Shown: one piece after another, positions 12,189 through 21,694 of the stretch
Position numbering within the stretch: position 1 is the stretch's first letter
Layout of the letters: each line of letters begins with the position of its first letter
Assembly (NCBI GenBank): GCA_963995505.1
Contig: OZ023186.1
Coordinates: forward strand, 9,369,570 to 9,433,569
Source of the DNA: Hypericum androsaemum
Lineage: Eukaryota; Streptophyta; Magnoliopsida; Malpighiales; Hypericaceae
Direction of reading: 5' to 3'
DNA: 64,000 nucleotides
Notes under the pieces: model-generated
Database searches by the model: none
Told to the model about the DNA's origin: nothing
Seen by the model: only the letters and a program-made list of their open reading frames with translations
Made by a program: the position numbers and the translations under genes

Positions 12189-12645
12189 TTAGATTGCTAG
12201 AAAGGTGGGGGGATTTTGGCCAAATGAGGATCGGATTTTATTTGTTGATATCCAGATAATTAAATTTGAGCAGGATAAAATTTTTAAAAAATTATATACT
12301 TTTTTAACAAATAATTACTGTCCTAAAAAATTCGAGCTTAAGACGGTCTCTTCAGGGGATTTGGATTCAGGGGGGACTACATAAAAGCCATCCCCATGGT
12401 ATGGACTTAATATGGACCCTTAGATTTGATCAATTTTTTTTATAGATCTGACGGCCAGAATCTGTTGAGGGTATTTTCGAGTTTTTACCCAAACATACTC
12501 ATTAGGGTTCCACCATTTTCCTATATAATCTCAATAAAAAAAATCATCAACCCCAAATCGGCATCGATCTAAATGCCAAAAATATAAAATCATCTCCCCA
12601 AATCGGCATCGATCTAAAATCATCTCCCCAAATCGACATCATCTC

Positions 12646-13168
12646 CCCGATCCCGATCCCCCCCTCCCCGATCCTTCCCCTCCTCCCCCCCGGCTCCCCG
12701 ATCCCGATCCCCCCCCTCCCCGATCCTTCCCCTCCTCCCCCCCGGCTCCCCTCCCCGATCCCCCCCCTCCCCGATCCTTCCCCTCCTCCCCCCTGGCTCC
12801 CCGATCCCGATCCTTCCCCTCCTCCCCCCCGGCTCCCCAATCCCGATCCCCCCTCCCCCCCGGCTCCCTGATCCCGATCCCTCCCCTCCTCCCCCCCGGC
12901 TCCCCGATCCCGATCCCTCCCCTCCTCCCCCCCGGCTCCCCGATCCCGATCCCCCCCTCCCCCCCGGCTCCCCGATCCCGATCCCTCCCCTCCTCCCCCC
13001 CGGCTCCCCGATCCCGATCCCCCCCCCCGGCTCCCCGATCCTGATCCTCCCCCCCCCCCTCCCCGATCCCGATCCCCCCCACCCTCCCCGCTGCTCCCCC
13101 CGTCCCCCTCCCGCGTCCCCGTCCCCGTCCTCGCCCCCTCCCCCCCGCCGCTCCCCCCCACCCCCCAC
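12646..13168. repeat. C-rich simple array (CCCCGATCCCGATCC-like) inside element A
   Basis: Imperfect tandem repeats of units such as GGCTCCCCGATCCCGATCC with C runs of variable length. Long Gly/Arg-rich frames exist in all three minus-strand frames, which is the signature of simple-sequence DNA and not of a gene. Confidence 0.9.
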
Positions 13169-13429
13169 TATTTTGTTTCTTCATGACCCATGGCGGAAGC
13201 GAGCTCCTCAGACCCGCGTTCCCTTTTGGCAGACGGTTGCTTCATTCTTAATTGAAGTGGTGTCGACTTATTTTATTGTTTCGATTAGGTTAATTACGGT
13301 GATTTTCTTTTCCTCTCTGTAATTGTATTCTTTGTGGGTGAAGGTGAGATTTGGATTGTTGGATCTATTTAGATTTGAACTTAGTGCTTAAAATTGTAGC
13401 AAAAATTCATAGATGAATGATACCAATAT

Positions 13430-13795
13430 TAAAGTAGAATGACACCAATATCCTAGAACGATGATACCAATATTCGAGAAGAATGAAACCAATACATTCA
13501 AATGATATATATTTTCACTTATAATGGGATACCAATATCGGAGAAGATGAAAACCAATATCACGGTGGAATGAAACCAATATCATAGTAGGATGAAACCA
13601 ATAACATAGAAGATGGAAACCAATATCATAGTAGAATGAAACCAATATCATAGTAGAATGAAACCAATAACATAGAAGATGAAAACCAATATCATAGTAG
13701 AATGAAACCAATATCATAGTAGAATGAAACCAATAGCATAGAAGATGGAAACCAATATCCGAGAAAATGGAAACCAATATTCCCATACTTGTATT
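13430..13795 (+). repeat. 22-bp ACCAATATC minisatellite inside element A
   Basis: About 16 monomers of mostly 22 bp. Two main types alternate: ACCAATATCATAGTAGAATG + AA and ACCAATAACATAGAAGATGG + AA. The first nine bases are nearly invariant and the remainder varies. The same monomers form the array in element B at 36292-36650. The minus-strand 132-codon frame across it is a translated repeat. Confidence 0.92.
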
Positions 13796-13905
13796 TATTG
13801 CTGATATTTTTTTAATTTTTTTTAATTATTGTATTTTTAATATTGCCCCTGTCCCTTTCAGTGGGGATTACCCATGTCCCCACTGAATTTGAACCCTCTT
13901 CGGGG

Positions 13906-14275
13906 AGGGTTGCGATTTATACAAAATTGTGGTGCTCTGACAAGCAAAAATAAAGTGTTGTGGCGGTTGCGGGGATATAGACGAACAATAATTCGACACG
14001 ACCACCCTATTGCTTTTTGGTCCTCCACTTTTTTTGTCTTTTGAAAGTTATATTCCATGTCTCTGTTTGTAAATTACACTATGCATCATTGTGAGTTAGT
14101 TTATTCGATAATATCTTCCTATTATTATTATTATTATATGTCTTTTCTTCACGAGGTTCATTTTTTGCCTAGAATTTTATAGGCTTCCTCTGTTGTATAC
14201 TTGCCACGTCCATATTTCTTTTTCTATAAATTTCCATTCCATCTTTCCCCTTTAAGCCAGATTTGCACTTGTTGT
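13906..14275. other. Intergenic AT-rich DNA
   Basis: Non-coding sequence between element A and the foldback. It includes a short TTATTA run near 14120. Confidence 0.5.
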
Positions 14276-14403
14276 GTTAATAGGGTCCAATCTACTATTA
14301 ACATTTTCGAGTAGCAAAATGGTTGATAATCAAAATTTGTTTTTCCACATGGAGCAATATCTTGCTACTCAAAAAAGAAAATAGTAGATTGGACCTGATT
14401 AAC
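14276..14403. repeat. 42-bp inverted repeat (foldback hairpin)
   Basis: Arms 14276-14317 and 14362-14403 are complementary at 36 of 42 positions and enclose a 44-nt loop. The core arm sequence GGTCCAATCTACTATT pairs perfectly. A transcript of either strand would fold into one long hairpin. It could be a miRNA-like or siRNA precursor, or a very small foldback element. I see no clear target duplication. Confidence 0.7.
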
Positions 14404-14773
14404 TCTTTGGATACCATAGAGTTATAGACCAAAAAGAACTATATATGGGTTAAAACATGATACAGAGAGTCTGCTTTGTATTCTTTTCGACTTGAACAAT
14501 AATTTATTAGTTTATTAATTAAAGTAAATAATATAAATGAGAATTGATACAATTGATAACATATTTAAATTCACTTAAAAATATCTTAGTTTTAAGTTCT
14601 ACGAATATAAATAATATTATTTGGAGAATTATTCATAAATATGATCGACATTAATAACAGTTCACACAGAAAGTTAAAAGCAAAGGATCATAAAGCGAGT
14701 GAATAGGAAAGTTGATTTAAAATCCCAATTAGATGGGGATAGGTTAAAAATAAAGTATTGAGAAGGACGAAAA

Positions 14774-14956
14774 TAGTTTTGGATTGAGTGGGGAAAACAT
14801 AAAAGTTGTCCCTACTGAGAGAATTTCATTTGAACTATCAGATTTCATTAAAAATCGTGTCTACAGATCTGACATTCATCAAAAACCGTGTCTGAAAGTC
14901 CAAAACCTTGATCCATTTTAGTGGAAATAAATCTTGTCTCCACTGAATCTAACCCC
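14774..14956 (+). mobile_element. Element D: short MULE-type MITE of the element A family
   Basis: The flanks are GGACGAAAA (14765-14773) and GGATGAAAA (14957-14965), a 9-bp duplication with one mismatch. The left terminus TTTTGGATTGAGTGGGGAAA and right terminus TGTCTCCACTGAATCTAACC are the family TIRs. The 183-bp interior keeps AACATAAAAG and an AGATCTGAC block found in A, B and C, but lacks the minisatellite and any captured DNA. Confidence 0.75.
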
Positions 14957-14965
14957 GGATGAAAA

Positions 14966-15295
14966 GGGTGATTTAACTGAGAAAGGTGGACAAGAATAAT
15001 GATATATAATTAATGGAGTGAGATTTCTACTATTGGCCATTATGGAAAGAGAAGAGGAGATTGGCTAATGGGGTTAAGATTTAGCAGTTGGCAGGTTTAT
15101 GCCCTACTGGTCCCTTTTTTCTTTTCTTTAGAATGGGTCTAACCCCGCGTCCCTGCATCTTATGAGAGTAACTTGCCATACACGTGGCCTTCTCTATGTG
15201 TACCGTTCATTCTACTCGAAATCTAGGTCACATCAACTTTGTAACCCCCACACGTTATGTATTCCAAATTCCTAATGCTCCTATTCCTACGGTCC
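14966..15295. other. Intergenic DNA
   Basis: No gene is recognisable between element D and the retroposon at 15311. Confidence 0.5.
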
Positions 15296-15310
15296 ACCTA
15301 TACCCATTTT

Positions 15311-16345
15311 TTTAGAAGAGTGGTGGGTAACCTAATATTAATAAAATGGGTTACATATCAGAAACATAAAATACTAATACAAAGAACGAGAGTACCAAAC
15401 AGAAAACGAAACCAACAGTCGACAGAGAGGCGGGGGGAAAGCGATGGGCGGTCGAAAAGTTACGAGAGCCAACGACCAGTGCGAAATTCTGCCGAGACAA
15501 GCAACGACCAATAACCAAAAAGTTACGTCATAGACGCAACCTAGTGGGCATTTGAATGCATGCAAGAGATACGCAAATGAGAGCCAATGTCGAAAAAGTT
15601 CAACAAAGACAACTTGATCCATCTACAACCAAAGTAAAGGTAGCAAAATTCGTAGGGATCCCAGATCAGCATAAGCTGATCCAAGCAAAAGCATAGATAG
15701 ATAAAATTAAGCCCGAAATAACCACAAAACAGGAATGGTTCTGGAGCTAAAATAACAAACAGAGCAATAACAGAACAACATACATAAGGAACAACACAAA
15801 ATAAGCTAAATATCACAAAGGGACACAAAAATAAGTAGAAATAAACAACACATTCCAACCGAGGGGGAGGTCGATGGTGACCAACCCCCCGGGAAGCAAC
15901 AACGACCACCCAAGATTGGCCGTCGATGAGCTCGGCAGACCAGATCTGGATCAGGAGAGAAAAATTTGACTGAGAGCTGGGCTTGGCTGAACCACTGGGA
16001 AAGGAGAATGTCAACCGGCGACCGATGAACCAAGAATGCCGGCAAGCACCCGATCTGATATCTTCGAAGGGAAGACGACAATCGAAGAAGGTGGAGATGA
16101 TGACGGTTGGAGGCTGGAGACAGTGGCGGCTGGAGGCGGTTTTGGAGGAGGGTAAAGGCTGTGGGTGGAATTGGAGGATGGAGGGTGGAGTGACTGAGTA
16201 AGGAGAAGAAAAAGTTGTCTAGCGGGAGGAAAAGGGCCAAAAATCCTAAAGAAAATGCTCATACAAGGGAGAGAGTCTCTCTCTAAAAAAATAGAGAGAG
16301 AGAGAGAGAGAAAATGCTCATATTTTATGTCGCCTATTGCCTTCA
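15311..16345 (-). mobile_element. LINE-derived ORF-less retroposon, copy 1
   Basis: Flanked by a perfect 15-bp target duplication ACCTATACCCATTTT (15296-15310 and 16346-16360), with an A-run at its minus-strand 3' end. In order on the minus strand: a (CT)n/CT-rich 5' region, a GC-rich block, a stem-loop around 15860-15891 (GGTTGGTC...GACCTCCCCC), a T-rich segment with the family motif TTTTGCTTGGATCAG, then GGCTCTCATTTGCG..GCATTCAAATGCC and a TAATATTAG..ACC..poly(A) tail. Copies 2 and 4 share the same motifs. Overlapping frames of 80-157 codons are not conserved and are not called. Confidence 0.78.
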
Positions 16346-16382
16346 ACCTATACCCATTTTCGATGTCCAAATATTTGGTATT

Positions 16383-17393
16383 CAAAGAGCGCGCAAAAAA
16401 TAAATCTCTAAATATTTTAGGGAGCGAAACCTTTCTCCTTTCTCTCACTTGGGATCTTCCTTTTAATGGTCTTTTACTATTTTACCATTCTCTTCATTCC
16501 TCCCTTACATCTCCTTCATCTTCCTCAGCCTCTCCTTCCTCCCCTCTCATGTATCGGTTTTTCTTTGGTTCTCTTTGGTTTGCTCTTTGATTTTGACTTA
16601 TAGGTGGTTCTAGGTTGTCAAATTTTCTCAGACCCGTTGGTCTTGCTCTAGATCAGAGCAGATTGGTATAGATTGATGCTTTTCAGGCCATCTCCCGCCA
16701 CCTTCGTACCCTCTATCTTGACTGCCGGCTAATGTCTCCAGTCGCCGGTCTGCTGCTTCATTCTCCAGGGTCTGGCTCGGCTTAAGGCTCGCCTTGTGAG
16801 GCTTTCAATGTTCTCCAGGGGGTCAGTCTTCGTCGACCTCCCCCTATTGATCCTTTACTTTATTTATGATTTATGTTATTTAGTTTCTCTATGTTCTGTA
16901 AACTGTGATGTTTTATATTTTCGAGTTGCTATGTTCATGTTTGTTAGGTTTAATCTCGTGCCATATCTGTTTTGAGTTTAGACTTCTTTGTCTTTTGTTG
17001 TGTCTTTTGCTTGGATCAGTCTCAACTCAATCTGAGATTCAGTCGATTCTCGAAACATTTTATGTTCTTACAGGTGGAGAACTTATCTCGGTTGAACTTG
17101 TTCGACATTGACTCACATTTGAGTGCATCTTGTATGCTCTCAAATACCCACGAGACAACATCTTTGATATTTTTTGTGATTATTGGTCGTAGCTTGTCTC
17201 GACAGATCTTCGCATTGGTCATTGACCCTCGTGGCTTCTCGAATGTCCTTCGCTTCTACCTGTGTCACTCTGTTGACTGCGGATTAATTTTCTTTTCTGG
17301 TTGGTGTCTTTCGTTATTTGTCTAGGTATTTTCTATTTTTGGTGTGTAACTCGGTACCGTAATATAAGCTTTGTGCTACCCCTTTAAAAATAT
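16383..17393 (+). mobile_element. LINE-derived ORF-less retroposon, copy 2
   Basis: Flanked by a 12-bp target duplication ATATTTGGTATT (16371-16382 and 17394-17405), with a 3' end CCCCTTTAAAAA. It carries the family motif TTTTGCTTGGATCAG at about 17008, GTTGAACTTGTTCGACATTG, and a GC stem-loop near 16817-16846 (GGGGGTC...GACCTCCCCC). Its 5' end lies 37 bp from the 5' end of copy 1 in opposite orientation, so the two are head to head with independent target duplications. Confidence 0.75.
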
Positions 17394-17405
17394 ATATTTG
17401 GTATT

Positions 17406-17890
17406 AAGATATTTATCAATCTAGATTATTTAAATTTTTGTATCCAATTCAAAATTTTAAGGCAATGGGTGAGTAATTTTTTTACACTTATAGACAAATT
17501 TATCAATTTCGCATTTAGCGATGTGGTAATCTCAACATATCTCCTTAAATGAGATCACTAGACCGAAGTTTTCACAAGCTATGACTTCGTCAACATGTAA
17601 TGAAATGATAGTCGTGCGAGAGCAACAATGTTAGAATCCATATACCAATCAAAAACCTTAAGACAATCGATGAAAGGATTTTTCATCCATTATGAACAAG
17701 TCTATCACTTTCACAATATCAGTGTGTTAATTTTAACATAATTAATAATTTCATATTTTAAATATTTCAAAAAAATTAACCAAATTTTAACAATATTGTA
17801 GAACTTTAAATAATGTGTAATAATAGATGATGTCGGTTGATTTATACTTGACTCGATCTCCAGATGCAAGTCTGCAGTGGGGTCGCAGGA
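17406..17890. other. Intergenic AT-rich DNA
   Basis: No gene is seen. The sequence CAATCGATGAAAGGATTTTTCATCC near 17653 partly repeats CAATGGGTGAGTAATTTTTTTACAC near 17463, which suggests a decayed local duplication. Confidence 0.35.
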
Positions 17891-17901
17891 TGTTCGTCCT
17901 T

Positions 17902-19196
17902 TTTTTTATAGAGGAAAGTGACTTATAGGTCATGCATTAAAATATAAGGTTATAGGCACAGACATCAGATCAAATATATAGGTAAAATAACATAACATCT
18001 AGAGATGAAAGTTAAGACAAAAATTTAAGTTAAGATAAAAAAATTTACACTACTGAAAGCTAACGATAACAATGGTCCATTTGGTCATACAATCAATTAC
18101 AAGAGTCGAGATCAGCTTCCTACAGAAAGTGAAAAACCGAACGTACAAACTGCTAACAAAAATATCAGCTGAAATATATTGAACCACACACGAGGTGAAA
18201 ATTAATAAGGACTTCCTAAACAGAGTCAACCGTGATCGGATAAATCCTCCCCAGGCAGAGCCAGCATCGTAAAACCAAAACATAGCAACAACATCAACTA
18301 GATCAAAATATAGTATAGCAAGCAAAATAGACCAAAGCAGCTGCAGAAGACTAGAAAAATAGGACAGCCCCGTTAGAACAAACCAAGGCTGAGCTAAGAA
18401 TAGGCAAGCAGCAGTCTGATTTACCCAGTTGTTAATAACGACTGGACAAGAACAAGCAACCAAACTAGGCAAACAAACTAAAACATCGTCTACTCGGATC
18501 AAGACAACGATAAGCAACAGATTACACATAGACGAAATAAGAAATTTAACAAGGCAGACAAGAAAATAAAGCAGGAAAGTAAAGCGAGTATCGGGTCGGA
18601 GAGGTGGCCACCCGGTGACCATCTCCTCCGGCCAACCACAAAGGCTGGTGGGCTCCCAGGAAAAAGACAGGTGACCTGGCTGCCATGGAAAGTGAGGGCC
18701 GAGGAGGGCGTCTCAGAGAGGGCGAGTCCCTAAAGTGAACGAGGGCGAGCCGGACCTCCGAGCAATGGCGGCGGTGTTGTGAGCTTGGATGGAGGTGGTG
18801 GTGCTACATTGGACTTGCTGACTGCGGTGGTTTGCTGCTCAAGGCTGGCTATGGTGGGCTGGCGACGGTGGCTGACTTCGGAGGCCTGACTCTGGGCTGC
18901 GGTGGCGCTATCTTCTAGTGGCTGCAGTGACCTGTGACTACGACCTCCGTCCAGTGGTCGTCTACGGTCTGTGGGGCTAGATCAAAGCTACAGTCAGAGG
19001 CCAGGAAAGATATGTACCACTAAGTGAGGGGTAAAGGAGAAGAGAGTAGGCGGGGAAGATGAAGGAGGGTGCGGGGCGGAGGAGGAGGAGGGTGGAGGAG
19101 AGCAGATCTTGCAGGCCTACTAGGGGGCGGCTGTTTTAGGTTTTTTTTTGGAAAAAACTTAAGAATTTGTTCCAACCAGGGGAGAGAGTATGAGGG
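17902..19196 (-). mobile_element. LINE-derived ORF-less retroposon, copy 3 (divergent)
   Basis: Flanked by a perfect 11-bp duplication TGTTCGTCCTT (17891-17901 and 19197-19207), with a minus-strand poly(A) at the left edge. The layout matches copies 1, 2 and 4: a purine/GC-rich 5' third (18600-19140 on plus), a T-rich middle, and a tail ATAAGTCACTTTCCTCTATA plus A-run. The internal sequence is diverged and the TTTTGCTTGGATCAG motif is not recognisable. The minus-strand 190-codon frame (18050-18622) has no family signature and is read as non-coding. Confidence 0.68.
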
Positions 19197-19207
19197 TGTT
19201 CGTCCTT

Positions 19208-20400
19208 GATGATATAAAATAAACGATGATATTTTTTATAATAATTCGAGTTGGGTAACAGTTTTAGAAAATGCAAGCAGTTTAAAAGATAAATTAATCT
19301 GTTTAAAAATTTAGTTCAATTTTAAAAATTGCATATATTTGATTAGTTATATTAATCAAATTGTAATAAAATAATGACTAATTTTATCGTTAGTACCTAC
19401 ATTATTTTATATACAAAAATGACGATTTTTACCATATTTCATGTTGAACATTGCAATTTATAATATTGTTTTTATAATACAACTTTTCTGATAATATATG
19501 TCAATGAATATTCCAATAAAATATTCTAATTATTAAAAATTCTACAATAATCTTAGAGACATTGCAATGCAACATGAGTTATGACGAAATGAATATTTGA
19601 GATCGTTCTCAGGAAAAAAATGGATAATCGATTGTATGACATGAAAATAATCCATGTTGTGTTATTGTTCAATGATTATTTGGTAATGAATAAAGCAGAC
19701 ATTTTTATGGAAGTAGAATATAATAGACTATTCAAATACACAATGCAATTATTTGATACATTATCTCCACCAACAATAACCCACGATATTTAATATAAAA
19801 AATATATATATCCTTTTTTTTAGGAACTAGTTATACTCTACACCTACCTTTTGTTAGTGGAGGTTTCTGTTATTATCACAATGCTAAAAAGTGTGTTACG
19901 TGCCTTGCTCCCTTCCCCTCGAAGGAACAAAAGGCATGCATTGTGGCACTGATTAAGGAAATTAGTTTTTGTACTACTTTGCATTACTACTCTCATTTTT
20001 AAAAATTAAGTACCGTCGAATACTATTCTTTTAATTATTTTTATTTTTTAATCACTACTTTCTAAGAAGAAAAAGTTTCAATTATTTTGAACGCCCCACT
20101 ATTGTTTTGTTATTTTATCACTACTTTATAGGAAGAAATGTTTGCAATTGTAATGAACACAAATAGAAAGTATAATATGAAAGGTGACCGGATTGACTAC
20201 GGAGTGGGGTCCTCCCCATCGGGGGGAAAGGCTTACCCCTTTAACATTTTTGTAAATAAAATAATAAGCAGAAATAATATTAGAAAATACTATTTTAAAT
20301 ATGCACAACAATAAAATAGGAATCTTACAGTTATGAAAAGAGAAAATCACGCATAAATACTTAATTTCTATTATAAAAAACTACTTCTTATAATAAATGA
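19208..20400. other. Intergenic AT-rich DNA
   Basis: Very AT-rich and non-coding. Near 20200 a short GC patch (GGAGTGGGGTCCTCCCCATC) resembles the element A termini only superficially, and no partner end was found. Confidence 0.45.
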
Positions 20401-20490
20401 TAATGGTATGCATGTTAATTAATAACGGTATGTTTGGATAAGTGATAGTGGTATGTCGCATCTCGTGATAATGGTATGTCTCTTTATAAC
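20395..20490 (+). repeat. Imperfect GATAATGGTATG tandem repeat, left part
   Basis: Four imperfect units ending in GGTATG, spaced about 20-35 bp. The same repeat continues at 24369-24610, so the two were one tract before the insertion of the element at 20494 and the LINE-like element at 21482. Confidence 0.7.
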
Positions 20491-20493
20491 TAT

Positions 20494-21450
20494 GGCCCTG
20501 TTTGGCGAAACAGATTGGGAGCAGATTGCAGATAGCAGAAAGTAGATAGCAGATTGTGAACAGATAGTAGATAGTAGATTGCAAAATGTGTTTGGTAAAC
20601 TCAACTAGCAGAAAGCAGATTCAATTTAGTAGATTATATATTTTTGGTTAAGTTAATTATTAATTTATAAATTATACTTAAATAAAATAATCTAAATTAT
20701 TTATTTAAATTAAAGTAGTAATAATTTAATATATAACTTATTTATATTCTAAATAAATATTTTGATAAAGGATAAATGGTTAACTTATCGAATATATTAA
20801 TTTCTTATATTTAGTTAGATATAAGAATAAGAATAAGAATAACAAGACCATGTAAATATTTATTTCAATATGTTAAAATTATCATTTATTCTAATTCTTA
20901 TAGTTAACTAATTCAAAACTATATATAACATACAACTATTTAGTAAAGATTCATATTCATTGAAAGTAGAATTAAAATAACAATATCATGTAATTTCATA
21001 TATAGTGAATAATTTTATTTTTATTTAAGAACATACGCATACTTTAAAAATATTAAGAATGAGAAAAAATTATTTGTTAATTTTGTATTTATTCTTTTTG
21101 ATATTTTTAAAATAATAATTACAACTTTTTTATCCGATAGTAATACTGAAAATTTTATTCTCCAAAAATATTTGTATATTCTTTTCGATAATTTTTATAA
21201 TAAAAAATAGATATCATTAATTTGATGTACATTATAAATAAAATAATTTAAAATTCTTATCTTTAGAAAAAATAAATTTACTAAAAAATGTAACCAAAAC
21301 TATAAAGAAATAAAAAAATAACTACCTTATCTTCTATCTACTAGTAGATTAGAATAACTACCCAATCTACTATTTCACCAAACAAGTATATTGTACTTTC
21401 TACTCCTAATCTTCTATCTACTCCTAAACTATTAGTTCCCAAACACACCC
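20494..21450. mobile_element. PIF/Harbinger-like non-autonomous element
   Basis: The inverted termini are GGCCCTGTTTGGCGAAACAG at the left and, read inwards from the right, GGGTGTGTTTGGGAACTAAT. Both are flanked by TAT, a possible 3-bp target duplication. The subterminal DNA at both ends has AGATAGTAGATAG-type repeats (left 20520-20580, right 21335-21425, inverted). The interior is about 80% A+T without a transposase. A hAT origin cannot be excluded because the 3-bp duplication is weak evidence. Confidence 0.55.
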
Positions 21451-21694
21451 TATATTATCATGCTTATTCAAACACATATTTTTTTTTTTAGGCGAAAAGA
21501 AACTTTATTACTCAAAGAAACGAAAAAGTTACAGGAAGGGAAAAAGAAAACAGGAGAGAAGTTAACACAAAGGCCGAATAGAAAACCGCAAAACAGCAAG
21601 CCTATCGCCATAAAGAAGAACTCGACCCTACAAACTTGAGGGATAGCGAGGCCGATGAAGGAAACAATGATCTAAAGCGATCAAACGCGGCGCA

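Larger units (their letters stand above)
12358..13896 (+). mobile_element. Element A: MULE-type element with captured DNA and 22-bp minisatellite
   Basis: The flanks are TCTTCAGGG (12349-12357) and TCTTCGGGG (13897-13905), a 9-bp duplication with one mismatch. The left end reads GATTTGGATTCAGGGGGGAC and the right end is its inverted counterpart (reverse complement GGGTTCAAATTCAGTGGGGA). The next 180 bp match element B closely (CATCCCCATGGTATGGACT; GATTTGATCAATTTTTTT; GGGTATTTTCGAGTTTTTAC; CCTATATAA). There follow a C-rich simple array, about 200 bp of unique DNA with a short ATG frame (MAEASSSDPRSLLAD near 13192), the 22-bp minisatellite, and a T-rich right end. No transposase is present, so it is non-autonomous. 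It sits in the NCED promoter. Confidence 0.85.

Noticed and set aside
12547..13184. Three overlapping minus-strand Gly/Arg/Ser-rich frames of about 180-200 codons.
   Set aside because: All three frames are open because the DNA is a C-rich simple repeat. There is no start context, domain or non-repeat part, and the region lies inside element A.
13388..13786. A 132-codon minus-strand frame rich in Tyr/Phe/Ile/His.
   Set aside because: It is a translation of the 22-bp minisatellite (the 22-mer read in turn in all frames), not a protein with independent sequence.
13430..13795. Regular short repeats that could suggest a CRISPR array.
   Set aside because: The repeats are adjacent 22-bp monomers without unique spacers, in a plant nuclear context.
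18050..18622. A 190-codon hydrophobic minus-strand frame.
   Set aside because: It lies inside retroposon copy 3, in the T-rich segment that generates hydrophobic frames in every copy, and is not conserved between copies.
20195..20235. A GGAGTGGGG..CCCC patch resembling an element A terminus.
   Set aside because: No ATTCAG block, no partner end and no 9-bp duplication could be found.
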